A stretch of 64,000 nt of DNA from Microbulbifer celer (GCF_020991125.1 NZ_CP087715.1:1391501-1455500); one strand, 5' to 3'; counted from the stretch's first letter, positions 52,729 through 62,115 are shown. Notes: a model not told the origin generated them from the sequence alone. A program made the numbers and translations.

Positions 52729-54201
52729 TTATTGATAGTTAACAATCCAGCGTTGTGGCTCGCCACCCCAGTACTCCCACTGACGAATGTCACCGCCGTC
52801 TTCGGTACTGAATTCGTAGACATCCAACGCTTTACCGCTAAAGCGCGAAATAATGCCATAGGTGCCGTTGCCTTCATCGATAATCTGCCATTGCTGGTTT
52901 TCGCCGCCCTGGTATTCCCACTGGCGAATCTCGCCACCGTCTTCGGTGCTCCAGCCGTACACGTCCAGTGATTTACCGCTGTGGGCGGCGCGTATGGAGT
53001 AATAGCCGTTGTTTAAATTGACAATATCCCACTTCTGATTCGCGCTGCCGTTGTCTTCCCACTGGACAACGTTGGCACCGTCGTCGTGGCTGCCAGACTG
53101 CACTTCTAACAGTTTTCCGCTGTGCACAGAGGTGAAGGTTACCCGGCCATTTGACAGGGGGCCGGCGGGTTCATCGGCCAGCGAGAAGTTGCGGTTAAAC
53201 GTCGGCCAGCCATTGGAAAATGACATTTCCAGGATGTCCAAACGGGCAGGCCAACCGGTGGGGCTGGTGCCATCGTAGTAATGAATGGTCGCCAGGTTTT
53301 GGCCGTGGTTGTTCAGGTAACCGAAATGCCCGGGGCCAATGTAGATGCCGTCGGTGGCAAGAACAGGGCTGCCGCCGTGGTTCCACATGTCGACGCCGCC
53401 CTGATCAATATAAGGGCCGGTCGGGCTGGTGGAGCGTCCCATGACAATGTAATAGTCACTTTCGTTACCGGCACAGCATTCGCCCAGATTGACGAACATA
53501 TAGTAGTAGCCGTTTATGTACTGTACCTGGGCGGCTTCAAACTCGTGCCAGGCGCCGTTGTTACCAACCACGGGGTAGCGGTTGCCGTTCAGCAAGTGGC
53601 CGGTGGCTGGATTGATCTGGCGCATGTAGATACCGGCGTAGTGCGAGCCGTAGACCATCCAGACATTGTTATCGGCATCGCGAAACAGCCCGGCATCAAT
53701 CGCGTTGACGGGCTGCCCACCGGAATAGGGTTCGTCGACGGTGGAGACCACCATGCCTAGATCTTGCCAGTTGGGGTTATTCAGCGAGTCGGTCACCATA
53801 ACGCCGATGGCCGATTTCATTCCGGTGGTGTTGGAAAACGCCGAATAGTACAGGTAGTACCTGCCGTTCATTTTAATCAGATCAGGTGCCCAGAAGTTGC
53901 CATCAAACCCCGGGACTTTGTCATTGATCCAGTTGGGATAAGTATTAAGGGGCACCGGTGATGGGCCTCGCGACCAGTTGATCAGGTCGGTGGAATAGAG
54001 CGCGTTAATCGGGAAGTTGCCTGCCCCTGCGCCAGTACCAAAGGTCCAATAGGTATCACCATCTTTTACGATGGTTGAAGGATCGTGAATATCCGTGGTG
54101 CCATTTAAGGTAATGGCATGGCCCTGTAGAGCGCAAAGCAGGCCGAAAAATAGACCCAATACCCTGAAGGTATCTCTCATTTTCATCATTGTACTATCCA
54201 T
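52729..54201 (-). CDS. Secreted GH43 arabinanase with ricin-type carbohydrate-binding module
   Basis: 490 residues. After a signal peptide (VLGLFFGLLCALQGHA) comes a five-blade GH43 propeller: general base Asp in DIHDPSTIVKDGDTYW, Asp in NAIDAGLFRDADNNVWMVYGS, general acid Glu in HEFEAAQVQYINGYYYMFVN. This matches endo-alpha-1,5-L-arabinanases. The C-terminal 130 residues are a ricin B/CBM13-like trefoil with three QxW units (NQKW, NQQW, PQRW). It degrades the arabinan side chains of pectin. Confidence 0.9.
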   Translation of the reverse strand: MDSTMMKMRDTFRVLGLFFGLLCALQGHAITLNGTTDIHDPSTIVKDGDTYWTFGTGAGAGNFPINALYSTDLINWSRGPSPVPLNTYPNWINDKVPGFDGNFWAPDLIKMNGRYYLYYSAFSNTTGMKSAIGVMVTDSLNNPNWQDLGMVVSTVDEPYSGGQPVNAIDAGLFRDADNNVWMVYGSHYAGIYMRQINPATGHLLNGNRYPVVGNNGAWHEFEAAQVQYINGYYYMFVNLGECCAGNESDYYIVMGRSTSPTGPYIDQGGVDMWNHGGSPVLATDGIYIGPGHFGYLNNHGQNLATIHYYDGTSPTGWPARLDILEMSFSNGWPTFNRNFSLADEPAGPLSNGRVTFTSVHSGKLLEVQSGSHDDGANVVQWEDNGSANQKWDIVNLNNGYYSIRAAHSGKSLDVYGWSTEDGGEIRQWEYQGGENQQWQIIDEGNGTYGIISRFSGKALDVYEFSTEDGGDIRQWEYWGGEPQRWIVNYQ

Positions 54202-54499
54202 CTTGTACTATCCATTCATTCGTTATTTTTGGGGAAAGCACGCACTACTTAAGCGTGATCGACACCTATTTTTAATAGGTAATACAATAGTATTATAATT
54301 AGTATGTTTAGAGGGTGATGAATGCCCAGGTACGGGCGTTTTTAAATATCGATTGGAAATAACGGGAGTGGCAGTCCCAAGATATTTGAATATGCGGGGC
54401 GCCATTCGTCGACGCTAGCGGATGAGGCTTGTGGGAATGGCTGCTCGACGGGCGCCTATCTTGTCTCGATGGGCAAAGCGCTGCGGCTGGATAACCCAT

Positions 54500-54700
54500 C
54501 TATGTTGTCGGTTTATGTCCCAGCGCACGGGCGGGCAACATGAGTACTGCGCGCAGGAACGCAAACAGGGCCTCGAAGGTGATGCCCACAAGGCGAAATG
54601 GCAGTGACAGAAGCCAGACGATTGGCCACAGCAGAAGAGCGAGCAGAGCGAGCGGCCAGCAGAAAACGAATAGTATGAGCCAGAGTAGAAAGTTGAGCAT
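54500..54700 (-). CDS. Small hydrophobic membrane protein
   Basis: 66 residues, almost all hydrophobic (FLLWLILFVFCWPLALLALLLWPIVWLLSLPFRLVG), with two possible spans and a short basic tail. Function unknown. Stands alone on the minus strand. Confidence 0.6.
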   Translation of the reverse strand: MLNFLLWLILFVFCWPLALLALLLWPIVWLLSLPFRLVGITFEALFAFLRAVLMLPARALGHKPTT

Positions 54701-54893
54701 TGTGAGTCCTTGTCGGTAGTAACTGTGGTGCGAATTCAGCCCGCCTTAATGGTCGCTATCTCTATAGTCGGGTTTTTGCTGCCGAAATAAAAGTTTTCAT
54801 TTCTCGTTGAGTTGCTACCGTCTTAGCCACCTAAATTGCTTGGTAAGGAATAGGCTAGTGAGCCACTGGAGGCACTATGAATCTATATATCGC

Positions 54894-55445
54894 TCACTTC
54901 TCGCTCAATAAGATTAGAAAGTCCTGATAACCCTCTTGCTCCTGCTCGTTGTCGTGCCATCGTTGCAAACTTGCAAGATTGACCGGGTGCGCTCTGGCAA
55001 CCAAAAGGGCCTGTTCCAGGCACTGTTTATCACCGAAATAGTAGTAGTTCGCCAGCCTGTCTTTCACGCAGTCCGTTGGAGTCAGCAACCTGAGGGTGCC
55101 GTGTTCTGTCGCTATCGAGTTCACAGCACTGGATGGAATGTATTCATCGCCGATAGTCAGTGGTGCTGAGGGAAACTCTACAGATAACTCTGTGTCGGGA
55201 TGGATAAAATGACGGCTGTTTTTGGGCTGGTTTTCGAAGCCGAGTGACTGAATGGCTTTGGCGATCTGGCGGTTGCTCTTCAGACTGATATCAATGAAAT
55301 CCAGATCTTTGGATACATAGTTTTCTGACGAGTAGATTGAGACGCAGGAGCCTCCCGAAAGAACCACGTTGATGCCCGCCTTCTTTAAGGTCTCTGCGAT
55401 TAAGGCGGCGAGTTCAAGACGAGTCAGTCCACTTATGGGGCTCAT
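54894..55445 (-). CDS. Nucleotidyltransferase-fold protein (AbiEii/DUF6036-like)
   Basis: 183 residues. NTase core NVVLSGGSCVSIYSSENYVSKDLDFID: GG-S followed by a DxD-like pair, then RLLTPTDCVKDRLANYYYFGDKQCLEQALLVA. Resembles AbiEii toxins and minimal nucleotidyltransferases. Its start overlaps the end of the HTH gene (ATGA-like), as in AbiE-type and MNT/HTH toxin-antitoxin pairs. Activity not shown. Confidence 0.65.
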   Translation of the reverse strand: MSPISGLTRLELAALIAETLKKAGINVVLSGGSCVSIYSSENYVSKDLDFIDISLKSNRQIAKAIQSLGFENQPKNSRHFIHPDTELSVEFPSAPLTIGDEYIPSSAVNSIATEHGTLRLLTPTDCVKDRLANYYYFGDKQCLEQALLVARAHPVNLASLQRWHDNEQEQEGYQDFLILLSEK

Positions 55446-55771
55446 AATGGCTTGCCCTTTTTCCGGGGGCGGCGACGATCTAGCTCCAGTTGTTCACGAA
55501 GTTCATCGGGGAGCATGCTTAGGGCCTTTTCTATCAAGAGTTTCAGCTCGGGCACAAAAGGGTACCGGGGGTTGTAGCTATAAACTCGGGTCCGCCCGAC
55601 TTTTTGGCTGATCAACAGGCTATCTCGCTCCATGCGATCCAGCTGTTTCTGAATTGGGCTGAGGTCAGTGGAGAACGTCTTGGCTATCTCTGCCGCGTAA
55701 CCAGATTCTCTGGCGGTAATGAATAGCAGAACCCGTTCGGCGCTCAGGGAGCCCAGAATTGCTTCGATCAT
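55442..55771 (-). CDS. Winged-helix regulator, partner of the nucleotidyltransferase
   Basis: 109 residues. ArsR-like winged helix (LSAERVLLFITARESGYAAEIAKTFSTDLSPIQKQLDRMERDSLLISQKVGRTRVYSYNPRYPFVPELKLLIEKA), with a basic C-terminal tail. First gene of a two-gene operon with three operator repeats directly upstream, implying autoregulation and a toxin-antitoxin-like role. Confidence 0.75.
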   Translation of the reverse strand: MIEAILGSLSAERVLLFITARESGYAAEIAKTFSTDLSPIQKQLDRMERDSLLISQKVGRTRVYSYNPRYPFVPELKLLIEKALSMLPDELREQLELDRRRPRKKGKPL

Positions 55772-55775
55772 CGAT

Positions 55776-55836
55776 GAACCTATAAAGTGGGTTTTAAAAC
55801 CTACAAAGTAGGTTTATAAACCTACTTTGTAGGTTT
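55776..55836. promoter_or_regulatory. Three tandem palindromic operators, 21-bp period
   Basis: Perfect palindromes AAACCTAC-AAA-GTAGGTTT (55797-55815) and AAACCTAC-TTT-GTAGGTTT (55818-55836), plus an imperfect copy at 55776-55794. Starts are exactly 21 bp apart, two helical turns, just upstream of the winged-helix gene. The remaining 55837-56109 shows nothing else I can support. Confidence 0.8.
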
Positions 55837-56109
55837 GTCGAGTGTTCTTTTCCAAGCGGTTTAAGTTGCCTCTCGGGCAAGTTTAGATTGCATGCATACT
55901 AGGGCGACACGTGGAATGAATTTTTAGACTCGCTTTTGAGGGCCTGTGTAGTTAGTTGGAGCCACTCGCTCGACGGGTCGCACCATCAGCGGCTGACCGC
56001 CCACCGGATTCTTGCCACGCTGGCTCTCTGTCATCAGCGTCAAATAGGCTGCACATCGTCTGTCCTCTGTCCTCCATGTGATGGCGGCGGGCCAGTTTAT
56101 CGGCGCATA

Positions 56110-56592
56110 TCATCCGGAAGCGTGGTGCACCATCTCTATGTGTGGAATGCCATCTTCATCATAGGTCCCGGAAGTTTGTTCAAACCCAAACTCTTCGTAG
56201 AAACGCTTTAGATACAACTGCGCTGAAATACGAATGGCGGCCTGCGGGTATTCTCGCTGTGTGTGTTGAATCCCCAGTCGTAATAACTCTCTACCGACCC
56301 CGGTGCCTCGTACACTGTTTCGAGTCAGCACCCGGCCGATAGAGGGTTCGCTGTATTTCTCTCCCGGCATCACTACCCGCAGGTAGGCGAGCAGGGTGGG
56401 TGCCTCAGCGTTGCTGTCCCAGCAAGTGAGGTGCCAGGCGCGCTGGTCTATTTCGTCCGCATCCTGATAGGCGCAGTTCTGTTCCACGATGAATACTTCC
56501 TGGCGGGTGCGAAGGATTTCGTAGAGCTCGGTGGATGTCAGCTGGTCGAAGGTTGACCAGCAGAATTTGGTGTGAACTGTAGTATTTGGCAT
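56110..56592 (-). CDS. elaA: ElaA-like GNAT N-acetyltransferase
   Basis: 160 residues from ATG 56592 (56613 and 56664 are alternatives). Matches ElaA: TELYEILRTRQEVFIVEQNCAYQDADEIDQRAWHL, then IGRVLTRNSVRGTGVGRELLRLGI (acetyl-CoA loop) and AQLYLKRFYEEFGFEQTSGTYDEDGIPHIEM. Transfers acetyl groups to an unknown amine substrate. Confidence 0.85.
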   Translation of the reverse strand: MPNTTVHTKFCWSTFDQLTSTELYEILRTRQEVFIVEQNCAYQDADEIDQRAWHLTCWDSNAEAPTLLAYLRVVMPGEKYSEPSIGRVLTRNSVRGTGVGRELLRLGIQHTQREYPQAAIRISAQLYLKRFYEEFGFEQTSGTYDEDGIPHIEMVHHASG

Positions 56593-56893
56593 AAGGATTA
56601 TTCTATTCGTCATTTTCGGAGTGTGGATATTGCTTTTTACGGCTAATTGGAACAGAAGTCTCAATACTGTTCGATAAGTAGTATAAAAATATAATATTGT
56701 TTATGATCCTGCCGTCGAGGTTTTCTTTGCCTCGACCAATGCTGCATGTAACGCGCTGTAGCCTTTCGGTTTGCCATCTTGTTTCTGGTGCCGGGTTGAC
56801 GTTTGAAGTCTTGTGGCTTCACGACGGCTTTGGTTCTTCGTTCCTGAATGAACCCAAATCCAAAAATAATGTAAAAAAATCAGGAATAGTGTG

Positions 56894-58069
56894 ATGAGAA
56901 AAGTTCTATTAATTCTTTCTTTGCTGCTGTTGTGTGCAAACGCATCGGCCATTTCCTCGGGCCGGTATGTCATCGTTTCCAAGCTTAACGGTAATGCGCT
57001 GGATGTGAGTGACTTCGATACCGCCGATGGTGCCAATGTGATGACCTGGCTGACGCTGGGTAATAACAATCAGCAGTTCGATGTCACCCAGTTGTCGGAT
57101 GGAAGTTATTCCATCCGCCCGGTGCACAGTGGCAAGTCTCTCGATGTTTATGAGTGGAATACCGAAGACGGTGCGGAGGTTCGTCAGTGGACGTACACCG
57201 GCGGCGACAACCAGCGCTGGTGGATTGATCATCAGGGCGGCGATTATTACTCGATTAGCTCCAAGCTGAGTAACAAGGCCATCGATGTGTGGGAAATGAG
57301 TATGTATGCGGGAGCGGATGCCCGTCTGTTTACCTACTGGGGCGGCGCCGGCCAGCTGTGGGCGTTCCAGCGAGTGGGTAGCTCCAGTGAATGCTATGCC
57401 GGCGCATCCATCAGTGACCGCTTTGTGGACTGTGGCGGTAAGACAATCGGCCTCAGTTGCACCGGTGACAGCGAATCCCAGTCGCCGGTGCTGAGGCTCA
57501 ATAATGCTTCGGTCCGCAATGTAAAGCTCGCCGCGAATGGCGGTGCAGATGGTATCCACTGCGAGGGCGGTAACTGTACCCTGGCGGATGTTGTCTGGAA
57601 TGATATCTGCGAGGACGCGGCCACCAACAAGTCAGAGGGCGGGACAATGACCATTGTCGGTGGGTCTGCCTATAACAGTAATGGTGGGTATGGCGGCAAT
57701 CCGGACAAGATCTTTCAGCATAACTCCAAAAACAGCACCACGATCATTACCGGCGGATTTACCGCTGTGGGAACCCACGGCAAGCTGTGGCGCTCCTGTG
57801 GTAACTGCACCAACAACGGTGGTCCGCGCAATGCGCTGATTTACGATGTAAATATCAATGCGGATATCGGCTCTATTGCCGGGGTCAACGGTAACTACGG
57901 CGATGTGGCCACCATCCGGGATTTGCGGATTCTGAACTACAGCAGCAGTAATCCGCCGGTATGTGAGGAATACCTGGGTGTGCAGAAGGGGAGTTCTTCG
58001 ACCAAGTACGGTGAACGCTGGAATACGGCCAGTTGCGATGTGTCTCCGTCTGATGTCAGCCAGTACTGA
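56894..58069 (+). CDS. Secreted PL3 pectate lyase with ricin-type carbohydrate-binding module
   Basis: 391 residues from ATG 56894. Signal peptide RKVLLILSLLLLCANASA, an N-terminal ricin-like trefoil (about 20-155) with QxF/QxW units (NNQQF, NQRW, QLW), then a PL3 parallel beta-helix with the signature ADGIHCEGGNCTLADVVWNDICEDAATNK and many Cys. PL3 enzymes cleave polygalacturonate by beta-elimination with Ca2+. Its module closely resembles the one in the GH43 enzyme. Confidence 0.9.
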   Translation: MRKVLLILSLLLLCANASAISSGRYVIVSKLNGNALDVSDFDTADGANVMTWLTLGNNNQQFDVTQLSDGSYSIRPVHSGKSLDVYEWNTEDGAEVRQWTYTGGDNQRWWIDHQGGDYYSISSKLSNKAIDVWEMSMYAGADARLFTYWGGAGQLWAFQRVGSSSECYAGASISDRFVDCGGKTIGLSCTGDSESQSPVLRLNNASVRNVKLAANGGADGIHCEGGNCTLADVVWNDICEDAATNKSEGGTMTIVGGSAYNSNGGYGGNPDKIFQHNSKNSTTIITGGFTAVGTHGKLWRSCGNCTNNGGPRNALIYDVNINADIGSIAGVNGNYGDVATIRDLRILNYSSSNPPVCEEYLGVQKGSSSTKYGERWNTASCDVSPSDVSQY

Positions 58070-58136
58070 TTGCCGTATATCCGGCTGATCCCGAGGGGTG
58101 AGGCCGGAGCTGGCAGAAGACAATGTAGAAGACAAT

Positions 58137-58170
58137 AAAAAAGGCCTGATCCTTGCGGATCAGGCCTTTT
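58137..58170. terminator. Bidirectional terminator
   Basis: Stem AAAAGGCCTGATCC / GGATCAGGCCTTTT with loop TTGC, serving the pectate lyase gene on the + strand and tRNA-Arg on the - strand. Confidence 0.85.
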
Positions 58171-58175
58171 CTGTA

Positions 58176-58252
58176 TGGCGCGCTCGGGAGGATTCGAACC
58201 TCCGACCGCCTGGTTCGTAGCCAGGTACTCTATCCAGCTGAGCTACGAGCGC
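58176..58252 (-). tRNA. tRNA-Arg(ACG)
   Basis: 77 nt. Acceptor GCGCTCG / CGAGCGC, anticodon stem CCTGG/CCAGG around CTACGAA (anticodon ACG), T arm GGAGG-TTCGAAT-CCTCC, encoded CCA. Confidence 0.96.
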
Positions 58253-58378
58253 GTCGAGGAGGCGAACAATACAGAGCGGTGGCGGGGAGGTCAAGAGGTA
58301 CTTTGGGAATTTGTATGGAAATCATAGGGTTAACGGAAAATTCGCTCACTGTTTAACCTGATTTCTCCCCGACACCCA

Positions 58379-60238
58379 TTAATACTGCATCAAAACCGGA
58401 TATTTCATATACGCCTGGTCGTAATACCGGCTGCGCTCGTAGAAGAAGGCCAGCCGTGCACGGGGATCGTCGGCGAAGGACTTGTCCTGCAGGCGCTCTT
58501 CAAACGCCTTTTTGAGTTTTGGATCCTGTGCCAGCATCTTTTCGGCCAGAGGGACCAGGGCGTAGGGCTCGGCGTATTCCGTGCGCTGGAAGCTCTGGTT
58601 GAAGAATCCCCACTGGAAGAAGGAGTCCGGCCCTCTGGGGTCGAGCAGTGCCACCGCCACTTCACCCAGCGGCTGGTCGGTGCTGACCTCGATGTAATTC
58701 GCCAGCGAAGTTTCTATATTCTCCTTGGTGAATTTTGCATTGACCCGGAGATGCCCTTCAAAGGGAGCCTCGGCAAATTCGGGTTCACTGATACTGAAGC
58801 GCGTGAGGGTTGCGGATTCCCGTTTGGGCTTGCCTAACTGGATTCCGTGGGCTTTGAGCCTGGAGATCACGAGGGCGTCGTGGCGCGGAATGTAGAAGGC
58901 CTTGGGGACTGTTACCTCTACAGCTTTCACTTCGTCCCGGAATACCGGGAGCTTGAAGTAGTCCTTGGCTTTGCCCAGCCAGACTACCCGCTCGTCACCG
59001 CTGATGGGATTCTTTGTTTTCTCGTAGGCCATGCCTTTGAAGGGCTTGTCTGCGTAGACAGAAAGATCCGGCTCGTCGTTGGCTTTCCAGGCCAGAACCT
59101 GGGTCCTGGGGCGGCGTTTCCGGTCGCTGGCGATGGCTTTCTGCAGTGCGCTGCTGTGCTCCGCCACAGAGGCTAGAGCAGCCTTGATCAGTACATAGGT
59201 GCCGAGAACGCGTTGGCGGTAAGGTTTGAGCGAATGGTTCTCTACCAGAACGGTGGGTGTGTGGCGCAGGTCGCCGAGACCGTTTGAGAAACGTGGGCTG
59301 GCTGTCCAATGGCTGATGCCATCGGAGAACTCGTCGTAGTTGACTCCGAAGATCAGCGGCCCCGGAATATGGCCGGCTTCCTTGAGGGCGGAGTCGATAT
59401 CGCCCTGCAGCTGTTGTTCCAGCCAGGTAGCGATTGCGGGGGAGTCGCTGGCGAAAGCGCCGTTGTAACCGTAGGTGATGTCGTACTGGTAGTCCTCACC
59501 ATCGGTGACGTGGATATCGAGATATAGCTCTGGCTGGTAGTCGTTGATGATGTCCATCACTGCACGCAGTTCCGGCGTGTCCAGCTTGGTGTAATCGCGG
59601 TTGAGATTCAGGTTGTTGCCGTTGGTGCGCCAGCCTGCATTTTCCGGTCCCCGTTGATTCATGCGGGTATAGGGGCCGGCGCGTTCGTGGCCATCCACAT
59701 TGAGAATCGGGATGATCAGCAGATTTGCGCGTTCCACCAGCCGCTGCAGCTCCTGATCGCCATTGATGTAATCCCGGAGCAACATAAAGCTCGCATCCTT
59801 GCCGTCAATCTCACCGGAGTGGATTCCGGCCTGGGCGAGCAGGGTAGGTTTGCCGTTGTTGCGCGGGTCACTGCCATCGGCGCTGAGGGTGATCAACTGG
59901 ATGGCGCGGCCACTGCTGGCGTGGCCAATATCTTCAACGCGGATATCTTTACTCGCTGCGGCGAGCTTTTCTGCGAAGGCTCGGGTGGCGGTGTAATCGG
60001 GGGTAGTTTTGAAGCCGGTTGCCTCCGCTGGTGTCACCCATTGTCCTTCGCTGACAATCAGTTGCTCGGAGGCGCCTTGCCAGGGCAGTAGCGGCGGTAA
60101 GGGCGCCTGGATAGAAGGGATGGAATCTGCAGCCATTGCACCGCCGCCGATAGAGAAAAGGGCGATACCGCCAATGAGTGCTGTTGTCAGGTGATTCCGT
60201 TTATGCGTTGGTTGGGCGCGAAAGAAGTTGCTTTTCAT
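58379..60238 (-). CDS. Secreted M14-family zinc carboxypeptidase
   Basis: About 619 residues from ATG 60238 (60310 possible). Hydrophobic signal region LTTALIGGIALFSIGGGAMA. M14 zinc ligands: HSGEIDGKD (His, Glu) and His in ELYLDIHVTDG; substrate-binding LNLNRDYTK. A long C-terminal region (about 380-619) follows. It removes C-terminal residues from peptides in the periplasm or outside the cell. Confidence 0.88.
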   Translation of the reverse strand: MKSNFFRAQPTHKRNHLTTALIGGIALFSIGGGAMAADSIPSIQAPLPPLLPWQGASEQLIVSEGQWVTPAEATGFKTTPDYTATRAFAEKLAAASKDIRVEDIGHASSGRAIQLITLSADGSDPRNNGKPTLLAQAGIHSGEIDGKDASFMLLRDYINGDQELQRLVERANLLIIPILNVDGHERAGPYTRMNQRGPENAGWRTNGNNLNLNRDYTKLDTPELRAVMDIINDYQPELYLDIHVTDGEDYQYDITYGYNGAFASDSPAIATWLEQQLQGDIDSALKEAGHIPGPLIFGVNYDEFSDGISHWTASPRFSNGLGDLRHTPTVLVENHSLKPYRQRVLGTYVLIKAALASVAEHSSALQKAIASDRKRRPRTQVLAWKANDEPDLSVYADKPFKGMAYEKTKNPISGDERVVWLGKAKDYFKLPVFRDEVKAVEVTVPKAFYIPRHDALVISRLKAHGIQLGKPKRESATLTRFSISEPEFAEAPFEGHLRVNAKFTKENIETSLANYIEVSTDQPLGEVAVALLDPRGPDSFFQWGFFNQSFQRTEYAEPYALVPLAEKMLAQDPKLKKAFEERLQDKSFADDPRARLAFFYERSRYYDQAYMKYPVLMQY

Positions 60239-60273
60239 ACCGGGCGGGGTCTCTGCTTTTTTTCGAAAAGGGG

Positions 60274-60301
60274 TTGACTTACTTTTTTCAGGCAATATGC
60301 T
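60274..60301 (+). promoter_or_regulatory. Promoter for the rtcB leader
   Basis: -35 TTGACT (60274-60279), 16-nt spacer, -10 TATGCT (60296-60301). It overlaps the first codons of the divergent peptidase reading frame if that starts at 60310. Confidence 0.5.
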
Positions 60302-60352
60302 TGCCGGCAATTATTAACGCACACTCTGTGTGCCCGTCAAAGGAGCCATGAA

Positions 60353-60388
60353 ATGTACAACCCGAGATTAATCAACAAATCGAACTGA
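60353..60388 (+). CDS. Candidate 11-residue leader peptide
   Basis: MYNPRLINKSN with AAGGAG 7 nt upstream, at the start of a structured leader before rtcB. A seven-codon frame at ATG 60348 overlaps it. Confidence 0.3.
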   Translation: MYNPRLINKSN

Positions 60389-60392
60389 TTTA

Positions 60393-60484
60393 CCTTTCAT
60401 GCGCTCGAGCTTGAAAGGTGTCAGAAAATCGATGCCTTTCAAGCCGGAACTTCCTGAAGCCCTGGCTTGTGCCGGGGCTTTTTC
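60393..60484 (+). promoter_or_regulatory. Attenuator-like leader: competing hairpins and terminator
   Basis: CCTTTCA (60393-60399) can pair with TGAAAGG (60412-60418), or GCTTGAAAGG (60409-60418) can pair with CCTTTCAAGC (60435-60444) over 10 bp. These are mutually exclusive. A terminator, AAGCCCTGGC / GCCGGGGCTT plus T5, follows at 60457-60484. Confidence 0.5.
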
Positions 60485-60585
60485 GTTTCTGATACCGAGC
60501 ATTCGGTAATCTATCTGGAAACACCGCCTGGTACTCGGAAAGGCATTTCCAAGCTATAAATCGTGGAGAAATCCAGGGAATCATT

Positions 60586-61793
60586 ATGCCTGTAAAAATG
60601 GTACTGAACAGCAATGCACCGCCGAATACCGTGCCGGTAAAAATCTATACCGAGGATGTGGAAGCGGCAGCATTGCAACAACTTAAAAACATCGCCCAGT
60701 TGCCGATTGTGCATTCTCACGTGGCGGCCATGCCGGACGTGCATATGGGGATTGGTGCAACGGTAGGGTCTGTAATTCCCACCCTCGGCGCCATTATTCC
60801 CGCCGCTGTGGGGGTGGACATCGGCTGTGGTATGAACGCGGTGCGCACGTCTCTGCAAGCACACCAGCTGCCGGACAATCTGAAGCCGCTGCGTGACGCG
60901 ATTGAGCGCCGTGTACCGGTGGGGTTTGGTCGACACAAGCGGATAAGCGCTCGTGAAGCGGCAGCAAAACAGCTGGCGGGGGGGCGGATCACCTATTTGC
61001 CAAGCACCCGGAATTGCTGAAGAAGCTGCGCAAACCACAGGAAACCTGGGTAACCCAACTGGGGACCCTGGGTGGTGGCAATCACTTTATCGAGATCTGT
61101 CTCGACGAAGACAATATGGTCTGGGTGATGCTGCACTCCGGTAGCCGTGGCATTGGCAATGCCATCGGCCAGCACTTTATCCGCCTGGCAAAGCGGGACA
61201 TGGAAGGGCATATGCATAATCTGCCCGACCGAGATCTGGCGTATTTCAGCGAAGGCAACGGCCACTTCGACGATTACATCGAGGCCGTGCATTGGGCGCA
61301 GGAATACGCGCGGGTGAACCGCCAGGAGATGATGAAGCTGGTAGTGAGCGTACTACAGCAACAGTTGCCGCCGTTCCAGCTGACCTCTGAGGCCATCAAT
61401 TGCCACCACAATTATGTGGTGCGTGAGCAGCACTTTGGGCGCGATGTATTTGTGACCCGCAAGGGCGCGATCAGTGCGCAGAAAGATCAGTTGGGAATCA
61501 TTCCGGGTTCCATGGGGGCACGTTCGTACATCGTTCGCGGCCGTGGCAATCCGGAGTCCTTCTGTTCCTGTGCCCACGGCGCCGGTCGCCGTATGAGTCG
61601 GACCGCTGCGCGCAAGCGCTTCTCACGGGAGGATCTGGAGGCGCAGACCCGCGGGGTACAGTGCCGCAAGGACAAGGGCGTCATCGACGAGATTCCGGCG
61701 GCCTACAAAGATATCGACCGGGTGATGGAAAACCAACGTGACCTGGTGGATGTGGTGCATACCCTGAAGCAGGTGGTCTGCATCAAAGGATAA
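60586..61793 (+). pseudogene. rtcB: RtcB RNA ligase, frameshifted in a G7 tract
   Basis: RtcB joins 3'-phosphate or 2',3'-cyclic phosphate RNA ends to 5'-OH ends using GTP and Mn2+. Frame 1 (60586-61020) has VGVDIGCGMNAV; the downstream frame has GTLGGGNHF, HSGSRGIGN, INCHHNYV and CSCAHGAGRRMSR with the guanylylated His. Together they cover about 403 residues, full length. Frames switch at a run of seven G at 60978-60984; one extra G would restore a single frame. Either a sequencing error, a pseudogene or phase variation. Confidence 0.85.
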
Positions 61794-61821
61794 ACATCGT
61801 TATGAAAAGGAGAGACTATTA

Positions 61822-62115
61822 ATGTCGAAAAAACGATCGGGGAAATCTACCCGAAAGACTGTGCGCAGCGCGGCTGTTCTAAAACCAAGTCGCAATCGCG
61901 TTGCCTGCAACCCGCTGTTGCGTAAAGGCGGCCCTCATGTGAAGGCCAAGTCCGGAGAGCGTTTCAGCGGCAAACAGCAAACCAGAAAAGCGGCACGGGA
62001 GTGGCAGGGCTCCCGTGCCCACGACACGGCCTTTACTGTCCTTCCTCCACTGTCCTTTCCCCGATATCCCTTCCTCAATCCCCCCCCTTTATTGCAGCCT
62101 GACTGTCAATTCTGA
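61822..62115 (+). CDS. Small basic protein downstream of rtcB
   Basis: 97 residues, with AGGAG upstream. The first 65 are Lys/Arg-rich (KKRSGKSTRKTVRSAAVLKPSRNRVACNPLLRKGGPHVKAKSGERFSGKQQTRKAAREW), suggestive of nucleic-acid binding; the tail is Pro-rich and may be read-through of non-coding sequence. No family recognised. Confidence 0.55.
   Translation: MSKKRSGKSTRKTVRSAAVLKPSRNRVACNPLLRKGGPHVKAKSGERFSGKQQTRKAAREWQGSRAHDTAFTVLPPLSFPRYPFLNPPPLLQPDCQF

Noticed and set aside
61014..61793. Independent 259-residue RtcB-like gene
   Set aside because: It begins mid-protein and continues the upstream RtcB frame after a 1-nt shift; treated as one broken gene.
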